NCBI GenBank assembly: GCA_934692455.1
Contig: CAKUTY010000007.1
Location: 1 to 24,569, forward strand
Reading direction: 5' to 3'
Length of the DNA stretch: 24,569 bases
Source: an uncultured Erysipelotrichaceae bacterium
Lineage (GTDB): Bacteria; Bacillota_I; Bacilli_A; Erysipelotrichales; Erysipelotrichaceae
The position numbers were made by a program, and so were the translations under genes. How positions within the stretch are numbered: the stretch's first letter is position 1; each line of letters opens with the position of its first letter. Below the pieces are notes generated by a model. The model ran no database searches, was not told the DNA's origin, and saw nothing but the letters and a program-made list of their open reading frames with translations. Of the stretch, positions 16,489 to 24,290 are shown piece after piece.

Positions 16489-18057
16489 ATGAAAAAGTTA
16501 TTTAAAAAAGAGAATATATTTACACTTGTATTCGTAATAGTTGCCCTACATCCAATAATCGAATTAGACTATCTTATTGGTGATAAACTACCTATTCCTA
16601 GATTAACCACAATAATAGATTTTCTAGTATTACCATTACTGGTTATTCTAGCTTTCTGGTTTAATGAAAAGAATAAGAAGAAAGTTGGAATCTTATTTGG
16701 AATCTATGCAATTGTGTTTGGCGTTTACTTTGTACTACATTGTAGAAATGCCAACATTATCCAAAGTAGTATTCATTTAACAGATAATTTCTTTTTCAAC
16801 ATTAAAGATGAAATTATCTACACTTTAACTCTATTAATACCTTTAGTTTATGTATATGTATTTAATTTGACTGAAATTGGTGAAGAAATAGTAAAAAGAG
16901 TAACCATTTGTTTATCATGTGTAACTGCTTTACCTATTTTTATTTCTAACTTATTTGTTTTTGGTAAATCTACTTATGTTGGCTATACAATAGACAACTT
17001 CTTAACGTGGTTTTCTTTACCATATACAAGGTTTTGGCACCATCCTAGAAGATATGCAACAAAGTTCTTTTTTGAAGAAGGAAACACTATTGGTATTTTA
17101 ATGTTGATGGTTTTACCTTTCCTTTATTTTTTCTTCTATAAAGAAAAGAATAAAATTAAGAAGACTTCAATTGGATTATTAATCCTTATTCATAGTTTAG
17201 CTATGATTATCTTATCAACTAGATTGGCTACTTATTGCAGTGCATTAATACCTGTAGCTATGTTATTCATTTACATTCTTTTAATGTTATTAAAGAAAGA
17301 AAAACTACAAATCATCTATCTTGTATTTTTATTAGTGATGACAGGAATATCCGCTTATATTATTCCTTATGGTCCTGCTTATCAAAATCAATTAATCGAT
17401 GCAGATGATTATGTATTTATCAAGGGTGATGAGAAACAAAGAACCCAAGGTAAAGATTTATTAAAAGATGCTGATAAGCTTGTAAAGTGGAGTACTTCTT
17501 GGCGTGATTTCTATGTATTCATGTTTGAAGATTATCAATTCTTGATGAATGTAACTCCACCTGTTTACTATACTACTTGGTATAGTTATGAACATGACCC
17601 TCAATTCTGGGTAGATTTAATTTTTGATTATGATTTAGAAGAAAGAGTAAATGGAAGACAAATAGAGACTATATTTACTAAATATAAATGGGATGAATTA
17701 TCTAAGCCTCAAAAGTTAACTGGTTTTGGATATGGTACTTTTATGAGAGGTGGCATTCTTATTGAGAGAGATTTTGTTCAACAATACTATAGTTATGGTC
17801 CTGTTGGTGTTGTCTTAATTATGGGATTATGGATTGTATTATTAGCTTATTGTGGTATTAAATTATTGTTTGGTTACAAACAAGGTAAGTGGACTCATCT
17901 TAATATAATCACATTAATGTCTTTATGTTTAGGATATATCAGTTCTTATGTAAGTGGTCATACTTTCGATGAGTTAACTACATCGTTGTTTATAAGCTTA
18001 TGCTTAGGTTATTTAATTAAAAGTATGAGGATCAATAAAGATGATAAAGTTTATTAA
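16489..18057 (+). CDS. O-antigen polymerase/ligase-like membrane protein (Wzy/WaaL-type), copy 1
   Basis: A 522-aa polytopic protein, strongly similar along its length to that at 22728-24290. About ten or more helices flank a large extracytoplasmic loop (~296-430), the layout of Wzy polymerases and O-antigen ligases. Motifs: ALHPIIELDYL (19-29), HHPRRYATKFFF then EEGNTIG (184-202), STRLATY (243-249; position and form recall the SR box of the Wzy_C/ligase family), PAYQNQ, FWVDLIF and LTGFGYGTF. A GNT-G segment before an Arg-containing helix is typical of such proteins. Expected job: polymerising lipid-linked repeats or ligating finished glycan to an acceptor; sequence does not say which. No Shine-Dalgarno; likely leaderless from the -10 at 16476. 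Its end overlaps the next gene by 17 bases. Confidence 0.75.
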   Translation: MKKLFKKENIFTLVFVIVALHPIIELDYLIGDKLPIPRLTTIIDFLVLPLLVILAFWFNEKNKKKVGILFGIYAIVFGVYFVLHCRNANIIQSSIHLTDNFFFNIKDEIIYTLTLLIPLVYVYVFNLTEIGEEIVKRVTICLSCVTALPIFISNLFVFGKSTYVGYTIDNFLTWFSLPYTRFWHHPRRYATKFFFEEGNTIGILMLMVLPFLYFFFYKEKNKIKKTSIGLLILIHSLAMIILSTRLATYCSALIPVAMLFIYILLMLLKKEKLQIIYLVFLLVMTGISAYIIPYGPAYQNQLIDADDYVFIKGDEKQRTQGKDLLKDADKLVKWSTSWRDFYVFMFEDYQFLMNVTPPVYYTTWYSYEHDPQFWVDLIFDYDLEERVNGRQIETIFTKYKWDELSKPQKLTGFGYGTFMRGGILIERDFVQQYYSYGPVGVVLIMGLWIVLLAYCGIKLLFGYKQGKWTHLNIITLMSLCLGYISSYVSGHTFDELTTSLFISLCLGYLIKSMRINKDDKVY

Positions 18058-19546
18058 TATATTTTCAAAAAAAATAGTGTTGTTTGTCTTTGGAGCGTTC
18101 ACTTTGTTGTATGTAATTGGCAACATCTTTTTTACGGTTCGTATGGAAAACGAATTGATTAGTAATCTTGTTTCGTTCAATAACGGAATAACAATAGTTA
18201 ATATCCTATTTTTGTTTGTTTTATTATTTTTAACTTATTATTTAATTAAAAAAGATTTTTTTCATATTAAAGATAAGTATCTTTTATCGATATTTTTATT
18301 AGTATCTTTTGTTGTTGGTATTGTATGGATATTTGTAAATGACATTGAATTAAGGGAAATAGATGATGCCTATAATTGCTTTAGAGCTGCAAAAAATATT
18401 GCGATTGGTAATCTTGCTCCATTAAGCTATAAATCATACATTAGTGTCTATCCAAATAATATGGGTTTAGTTACTTATCTTTTTATTCATATTAAATTAT
18501 TTGGTGTTGAAAAAGCTTTATATTCAATAAGATTTGTTAATTTAATTTTTGTTTTAATCGGATATTTTGCTTTGTACAGAATTACAAATAATATCTTTAA
18601 TAATAGATTGATAAATTGTGTTCTTGTTTTGTTGATGTTTGGAAGTATGCAATTTGTATTTTATAGTTTCTTTGTATATGGAAACTGTCTATCTTATACA
18701 ATGGCATTATTATCAGTGATGTTTCTCTTGGATTATTTTAAGAACACAAAGATATTCAATCTAATTTTTTCTAGTTTATTCATTATTTGTTCTATTTCAA
18801 TTAAAGAAAATAGTTTGATTATTCTAATTGCAGAAGCTATATTATTAATTTTGTATGTGATTAATACCAAAAAAATAGTAGTATTATTTGTTTTACTGCT
18901 AACTTTATTGGGCACTTATGGTGGTACAAGTGGCCTTCAAAAGTTTTGGGGAAATAGAGCTGATATTGACTATGGTGATACCAAATTGCCGACTATTTGT
19001 TGGTTTGCCTATGGTTTGAATTATGATCAAAGAAGACCAGGAGGTTATCTTAATGAGTTTGAAGTGTATCATGTTGAAAATGGATATATGCCTGAGTTTA
19101 CAGAAAAGCGTGCGCAAACTTTTATTGATGGTGTGTTAGGTAATTTTAAAGAAAAGCCTAATGTAGCTTTGCGTTTTTACAGTCAAAAGTTTTTATCTTC
19201 TTGGGCTAATCCTCAATATGAAACGTTTGATCAATTCCGTGAGTTGAATAATAGTGATTTTGTAAAAAATGTTGTTGGTGGCAAAATCAATGATATTTTA
19301 AATATATTTTGGGATGGAGTGTCAAGTGTTATTGCGCTTGGATTGTTTGCATTTATGATTAAAAAGAGAAAATGTTTAAATCTATATTCAATGATTGGGA
19401 TGATTATTGTGATAGGTGGTTTCTTGTTTCATACTCTTTGGGAAGTAAAAGCTATATATCTTTATCAATACTTTATGTATTTGCTTCCTTATGCTGCTGC
19501 TGGCTTGGTTTCTCTTTTTACAATAAAACCGCATATTAATGATTAA
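18041..19546 (+). CDS. GT39-like GT-C membrane glycosyltransferase, second copy
   Basis: A 501-aa polytopic protein with the GT-C plan. The first large outer loop has an acidic pair, IDDAYNCF (Asp108-Asp109), followed by VYPNN (136-140). Then come FVYGNCLS (211-218), a long outer loop with CWFAYGLNYD and RPGGYLN (320-338), FYSQKFLSSWANPQYE (379-394), and WEVKAIYLYQYF near the last helices. The order and spacing match the minus-strand gene at 6272-7828: YGD/YGN, W-x-x-x-G-x, PG-x-x-x-N, K-x-x-x-x-W-x-[DN]P and a late E-x-K motif. Predicted to transfer a polyprenyl-phosphate-linked sugar outside the membrane. The start has GAGG at 18028-18031, 9 nt before the ATG and inside the previous gene, suggesting co-transcription and coupling. 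Confidence 0.83.
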   Translation: MIKFINIFSKKIVLFVFGAFTLLYVIGNIFFTVRMENELISNLVSFNNGITIVNILFLFVLLFLTYYLIKKDFFHIKDKYLLSIFLLVSFVVGIVWIFVNDIELREIDDAYNCFRAAKNIAIGNLAPLSYKSYISVYPNNMGLVTYLFIHIKLFGVEKALYSIRFVNLIFVLIGYFALYRITNNIFNNRLINCVLVLLMFGSMQFVFYSFFVYGNCLSYTMALLSVMFLLDYFKNTKIFNLIFSSLFIICSISIKENSLIILIAEAILLILYVINTKKIVVLFVLLLTLLGTYGGTSGLQKFWGNRADIDYGDTKLPTICWFAYGLNYDQRRPGGYLNEFEVYHVENGYMPEFTEKRAQTFIDGVLGNFKEKPNVALRFYSQKFLSSWANPQYETFDQFRELNNSDFVKNVVGGKINDILNIFWDGVSSVIALGLFAFMIKKRKCLNLYSMIGMIIVIGGFLFHTLWEVKAIYLYQYFMYLLPYAAAGLVSLFTIKPHIND

Positions 19547-19563
19547 ATTAGAAAGGCATAATT

Positions 19564-21249
19564 ATGAATAATGTGTATAGATTGCTTTCAATAATGATAT
19601 ATCCCTTATTTGTTTTTGGGATGCTGTTTTATGTTGTTAGAAGTAGATATTTAGATACTTTTAATAAGAATATTAAGAATATTTTAATTAATCTATTAGT
19701 AATTATATTAATTGGTATTGCAAGTATCCTTCTCTTTTTCCATTTCGAAAAAGATGCAGTATATGTTTATGACAATGCTGGCTATTATGTTAAAAGTTTG
19801 GAAATGCTTCAAATATTTTGGAAAGACCCTTCAAGCTTATTCCTAAAGGCATTTAATACCATTAATAACAGTGATTACAGTTATCTTCCATCGTTATTTA
19901 ATTTTTATGGACTAATAATTAATAACTCATATGCATTTTACTGTGTAATAAATTTTATATTTTTCCTTATCCCAACAATCATTTTGTTATTGTTGATGTA
20001 TTATAAAAACTTTAATAATAAGTTTGTTCCTATAATTGTGCTTATTGGATTCTATCCCTTGTGGTTAACATTATTTTATGGAAGAGTTGATTGTTTAGGC
20101 TTATTCCCTCTATTAGTCTTTTACATAATTGTTTTGTTTACTGATTATGAGAAGATTGATTGGTTAGATATTTTGGTTCTTAATATTTTAACTTTACTTT
20201 TAATGTTTGAGAGAAGATGGTATTTATATGCACTTGTAGGTGCTTATTTAGCATATCTAATCAAAGCCATATATAATGCATATCAAAATAAAAAATACTT
20301 AAATAATGCGATTAAATTTGTTTTATCAGGGTTATTAGCTTTAATTGTGCTATTGGTATTCTTTGGCGGTTTTGTACAAAATGTAATGCTTACAAACAAT
20401 GTGGAAGCATATGCTTACTACAATCATTCTGGTAAGTTACTTGCGGTTATTAATTTTTACTCAATAATTGTTTGTGTCATTTCTTTGTTTGGATTAATAA
20501 GGTTGTTTAAGACGAATAAATTATTATCAATCCAATTACTAATTGTGTTGATAATACCTACAATAATGTTCTGGATGACTCAGTCATTTGATTTACATCA
20601 TTATTTGATTATATGTTTACCGATTTTATTCTTATTTGTGTACAGTGTTGAAAATATTACTAATAAGTATATTAATGCGGTGATTGCCTTGTTGTTAATC
20701 ATTCAGTCTTTATTAGTATTTATACCAACTAGAATACCTGGTTTTACAACGACCAAAAGATTAGTAAATCCTAATCCTTATAAAGAAGGATTAATTGATG
20801 TAGCCGATTATTTATGTGGCATATCAAAAGATGAAGGTATTTATACTTATGTGGCTACAGGTGATAACAATTTCTGTGATGATGCGATTAGAAATGTATT
20901 ATTACCGGATGTAGATTTTCCAAATATGGTCTCATATATCTTTGATATTAGAGATGGTTTCCCTAGAGATTTCGGTAGTATCAAATATTTTGTACTTAGT
21001 GACCCAATCTTTTATATGGATGAAAACTATCAACATATGTATAAAGTGATTAGCGAAGCGATTATGTACGATGAGAACATATCTTCTATATTTGAAAAGG
21101 TTAAAGAATTTGAATTAGAAGATCATACAAAGGTATATGTCTATGAACAAATTGGTGAGTATACACATGAAATGAAGGAATATTTCTATAACAAAATGTT
21201 GGAATATTATCCTGAAAAGAGTGATTATTTTTGTTATATCCTTCAATAG
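19564..21249 (+). CDS. GT-C-like polytopic membrane protein with outer C-terminal domain
   Basis: A 561-aa protein with about eleven membrane helices and an outer C-terminal domain of ~160 residues. The first outer loop carries YDNAGYY with Asp70, then SDYSYLPSLFNFY (103-115), a layout expected of GT-C transferases with an Asp base. FYGRVDCLG and FERRWYLY mark mid-protein loops, and FDLHHYLI a late one. The C-terminal domain includes GSIKYFVLSDP and ends near KVYVYEQ, resembling the tail build of family A and YfhO proteins. It is not closely similar to the other membrane proteins here. Role inferred: another external sugar transferase. A clear GAAAGG (19551-19556) lies 7 nt before the ATG and the gap to the previous gene is 17 bp, so it belongs to the unit starting at 16489. 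Confidence 0.78.
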   Translation: MNNVYRLLSIMIYPLFVFGMLFYVVRSRYLDTFNKNIKNILINLLVIILIGIASILLFFHFEKDAVYVYDNAGYYVKSLEMLQIFWKDPSSLFLKAFNTINNSDYSYLPSLFNFYGLIINNSYAFYCVINFIFFLIPTIILLLLMYYKNFNNKFVPIIVLIGFYPLWLTLFYGRVDCLGLFPLLVFYIIVLFTDYEKIDWLDILVLNILTLLLMFERRWYLYALVGAYLAYLIKAIYNAYQNKKYLNNAIKFVLSGLLALIVLLVFFGGFVQNVMLTNNVEAYAYYNHSGKLLAVINFYSIIVCVISLFGLIRLFKTNKLLSIQLLIVLIIPTIMFWMTQSFDLHHYLIICLPILFLFVYSVENITNKYINAVIALLLIIQSLLVFIPTRIPGFTTTKRLVNPNPYKEGLIDVADYLCGISKDEGIYTYVATGDNNFCDDAIRNVLLPDVDFPNMVSYIFDIRDGFPRDFGSIKYFVLSDPIFYMDENYQHMYKVISEAIMYDENISSIFEKVKEFELEDHTKVYVYEQIGEYTHEMKEYFYNKMLEYYPEKSDYFCYILQ

Positions 21250-21273
21250 CTCCCTAAACAAGATTTTATAAAG

Positions 21274-21279
21274 TATAAT
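21274..21279 (+). promoter_or_regulatory. -10 (TATAAT), leaderless start of the flippase gene
   Basis: An exact TATAAT ends 7 nt before ATG 21287. The string TATAATAATAC is shared with the promoter at 1110-1120. There is no TGn extension, no obvious -35 and no Shine-Dalgarno. The 37-bp gap after the previous gene shows no terminator hairpin, so read-through from upstream is also possible. Confidence 0.55.
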
Positions 21280-21286
21280 AATACTT

Positions 21287-22726
21287 ATGGATAAAAAACT
21301 AGTTAAAAATTACATATACAACATAGCTTATCAAATCGTTAAGCTATTTTTGCCGTTCTTTCTTGTTAAGTATACTTATGCCCATATTGGCGAAAGCACA
21401 TTGGGTATTAATGACTTTGCAAGTAATATTTCACAATGGTTTATTCTACTTGGCGTATTAGGCGTTAATACCTATGGTAATAGAGAAATTGCTAAAGTAA
21501 GAGATAATCGTGAGGAATTAAGTAGAAATTTCTTTGAAATCCTTTCTATGCAATTTATTAACATGATGATTGTAACTATTCTTTACTTAGGATATACAGC
21601 ATTCTTTGTGAAAGATTTTAAGATTATCTATTATTTAATCTGTCTATCAATGTTATCTAGTGCCTTTGATATTTCGTGGTTCTATTATGGCGTTGAAGAT
21701 TTTAAGATTGTTTCTATTAGAAATATTATTGTTAAGTTAGTAGGTGTTTTATTAATTTTCTCTTTTGTTAAAACGCCAAGTGATTTATGGGTTTTCACAT
21801 TGATTAATTCTGGTACTGATTTCTTAGGACAAATCGCTACTTTCTTTGGCTTAAAGAAACATATTGATAAAGTACCATTTAGTATTAAAGATGCTTATAA
21901 AAAACACTTCGCAGGTACTTTTGCGTTGTTTGTGCCTACTATTGCGATTAATGTATATACCCTATTAGATCAAACATTACTTGGAACTTTTGTTGATGAT
22001 AAGGGCCAATTGAATTTGTATAAGACATCTCAAAGTTTTGTTAAGATGTTCTTGTATTTTGTTACTTCTATTGGTGCTGTGGTTATGCCAAGAATTGCCA
22101 ACGTGTTCAATAAGAGCAGTAATAAAGATGAAGTTAGTGGTTATATCAACACAACATTTAAGTTGGCTATTATTTTATCTTTACCAATCTTTGTAGCATT
22201 AGAAGTTGTGTCTGAATTCTTCTATCCTTGGTATACACCTAAGCAGGCTAATGATATGATTTTGTTGGTTAGATTATTGAGTCCAATTATTATCTTTATT
22301 TCATTATCGAATGTCTTTGGTATTCAGTATTTAGTACCTACCAACAACACTGCTAAGTATACGAAATCAATTATTGCGGGTGCTGTAGTTAATATGGCAA
22401 TCAATTTATATACAATTCCAAGATGGGCAGCTGTTGGTGCTTGTATCGGTAGCGTTTGTGCTGAATTTACAGTTACTTTAGTTCAATGGTTATATATGAA
22501 GGATGAGATTAAACTAAGTGCTTTTGATACTACTGTTAAGAGTATTATTAGTGCTTTTGTGATGGGTGTTGTTATTTATTTTGTAGGTACAATCTTTGGC
22601 GCTAAGATCTATTCAAATGCTTTACAAGCACTAAGTGGAATGATTGTATATGCGTTTATGTTATATATATTAAAAGAACCTACAGTTGTGAATACTATTA
22701 ATAAGATTGTATTTAAAAAGGCTTAA
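21287..22726 (+). CDS. Wzx-type polysaccharide flippase (MOP superfamily)
   Basis: A 479-aa polytopic protein, the usual length for Wzx/RfbX-type flippases. It starts with the typical short basic N-terminus and first helix (NYIYNIAYQIVKLFLPF), followed by GESTLGINDFASNI, GVNTYGNREIAK, SWFYYGVEDFK, LLDQTLLG, a central GAVVMPRIAN motif and a late GACIGSVCAEF. These are the landmarks of the polysaccharide_synt family. It should move undecaprenyl-pyrophosphate-linked repeat units to the outer face of the membrane for the polymerase. It heads a transcription unit with a polymerase/ligase-like gene and a GT2 downstream, a classic Wzx/Wzy grouping. The start has no Shine-Dalgarno and lies behind a -10 element. 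Confidence 0.92.
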   Translation: MDKKLVKNYIYNIAYQIVKLFLPFFLVKYTYAHIGESTLGINDFASNISQWFILLGVLGVNTYGNREIAKVRDNREELSRNFFEILSMQFINMMIVTILYLGYTAFFVKDFKIIYYLICLSMLSSAFDISWFYYGVEDFKIVSIRNIIVKLVGVLLIFSFVKTPSDLWVFTLINSGTDFLGQIATFFGLKKHIDKVPFSIKDAYKKHFAGTFALFVPTIAINVYTLLDQTLLGTFVDDKGQLNLYKTSQSFVKMFLYFVTSIGAVVMPRIANVFNKSSNKDEVSGYINTTFKLAIILSLPIFVALEVVSEFFYPWYTPKQANDMILLVRLLSPIIIFISLSNVFGIQYLVPTNNTAKYTKSIIAGAVVNMAINLYTIPRWAAVGACIGSVCAEFTVTLVQWLYMKDEIKLSAFDTTVKSIISAFVMGVVIYFVGTIFGAKIYSNALQALSGMIVYAFMLYILKEPTVVNTINKIVFKKA

Positions 22727-22727
22727 G

Positions 22728-24290
22728 ATGTTAAAAAAACCATTAACTAAAGAAAGATTATTTAGCTTAATTTTTGTGCTAATTGCGTTGCATCCCTTTT
22801 ATGAGTTGGACTATTTGTTCGCAAAAGTTCTACCGTTTAGATTCACAACCTTAGTAAACTTTGTAGTATATCCCCTATTAGTATTTGGGGTTTTCTCGTT
22901 ATGTGAGAAGAACAAAAAAAGAGTAATAATTTTTTCTAGTATTTATCTAATATTACTGATAGTTTATTTTATTCCTCACTGTTTAACGGGTTTTTATCTA
23001 CAAGATAATATTCATTTAACTAATCTTTATTACTTCACGGTATATGATGAAGTATTTTATATTGCGACTTTATTAATTCCGTTGTGTTTTGTTTACGCAT
23101 ATGAGTTTTGTGATTTAAAAGAAACTATTTTAAGAAATATTACTATGTGCATTTCTTTGTTTGTTTCATTGCCTATTGTTGTTTCAAATCTTTTTATGGT
23201 TGGAAGAACAACGTATGAGACAGATATGGCTGGTAATATTATTGATTGGTTTTCTTTGCCCTTTGATGCCACTACTCATCATCCTAGAAACTATGCGACT
23301 AAATTTTTCTTTAAAGAAGGAAATACGATTGGCATTTTAATGACAATGGTTTTACCGTTGATGTATTATTTCTTTTTGAAAGAAAAAAATAAGAAGAAAA
23401 AGACAATAATTGGTATTCTAATTGTATTTGATAGTTTAACTATGATGATCCTAGGAACTAGGGTTGCTGCTTACTGTGCTTTATTGATTCCACCTACCGT
23501 TTTGATTATTCATATCTTTACAAGGATTATTAAGACAGGAACTTTTAATAAGTGGTTTGCAGGTTTTTGCGTAGTTTTGACACTTATGAATGCTGGTATT
23601 ATTCCTTATTGCCCTGCCTATCAGAATCAACAGTTTGATGCAGCTGATTTTTCAACATTAAAAATGGATGATTCTATAAGGGAAGGCTATCGTAAGGGCA
23701 TTGAGGAAGGAGCTGAAGGCTTTGAACCATTCTCTGCTGCTTGGGTTGACTATTATGTCTATATGTTTGAACAATATAAGTTCTTAATGGGTGTTACTCA
23801 ATCAGTTTATTATGAATATTGGTATGACTACCATGTTGATCCAAAATTCTGGGTTGATTTGATTTTTAATTATGAATTAGAAGATCGTGCTAATGCAAGA
23901 CAAGTAGAAAAGATTTTCTATAATTACAAATGGCAATATCTAACAACTCCACAAAAGCTAACCGGCTTTACTTATAGCTTGTTTATGTGGGGAGGAATCA
24001 ATATTGAACAAGACTTCTTACTACAAGCCTATTCGTTTGGCTATTTAGGTTTCCCTTTGATAATGGGTCCTTGGATTTGCCTATTACTATATGTGGTTTA
24101 TAAATTTTTAATAAGTGTTAAATATAAGAAATGGACAATGTTTAATATAGTTACTCTTATGTCGTTATCTTTAGGAATAGTAACTTCATATTTATCAGGA
24201 CATGGTTTAGATCAATTTACTACAAATATGTTTATGACTTTATTGTGTGCTTATTTGATTCAAAACACCAAGAAGGAGTCATATGAATAG
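22728..24290 (+). CDS. O-antigen polymerase/ligase-like membrane protein (Wzy/WaaL-type), copy 2
   Basis: A 520-aa paralog of the protein at 16489-18057, with matching blocks along its whole length: ALHPFYELDYL, HHPRNYATKFFF then KEGNTIG, LGTRVAAYCAL, PAYQNQ, FWVDLIFNYELEDR, RQVEKIF and PQKLTGF. The largest differences lie in the big outer loop between PAYQNQ and FWVDLIF, where specificity would be expected. Next to the flippase it is the best candidate for a Wzy polymerase; the other copy may be a second polymerase or a ligase. The start is ATG 22728, with AAAAAGG (22715-22721) 6 nt upstream and the previous gene's stop 1 bp before. A longer in-frame reading from TTG 22707 is rejected because the first residues then no longer match the paralog. 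Confidence 0.78.
   Translation: MLKKPLTKERLFSLIFVLIALHPFYELDYLFAKVLPFRFTTLVNFVVYPLLVFGVFSLCEKNKKRVIIFSSIYLILLIVYFIPHCLTGFYLQDNIHLTNLYYFTVYDEVFYIATLLIPLCFVYAYEFCDLKETILRNITMCISLFVSLPIVVSNLFMVGRTTYETDMAGNIIDWFSLPFDATTHHPRNYATKFFFKEGNTIGILMTMVLPLMYYFFLKEKNKKKKTIIGILIVFDSLTMMILGTRVAAYCALLIPPTVLIIHIFTRIIKTGTFNKWFAGFCVVLTLMNAGIIPYCPAYQNQQFDAADFSTLKMDDSIREGYRKGIEEGAEGFEPFSAAWVDYYVYMFEQYKFLMGVTQSVYYEYWYDYHVDPKFWVDLIFNYELEDRANARQVEKIFYNYKWQYLTTPQKLTGFTYSLFMWGGINIEQDFLLQAYSFGYLGFPLIMGPWICLLLYVVYKFLISVKYKKWTMFNIVTLMSLSLGIVTSYLSGHGLDQFTTNMFMTLLCAYLIQNTKKESYE

Noticed and set aside
22707..22727. In-frame TTG start for the second polymerase/ligase-like gene
   Set aside because: It lies inside the flippase gene. 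The ATG at 22728 has AAAAAGG 6 nt upstream and matches the N-terminus of the paralog at 16489.
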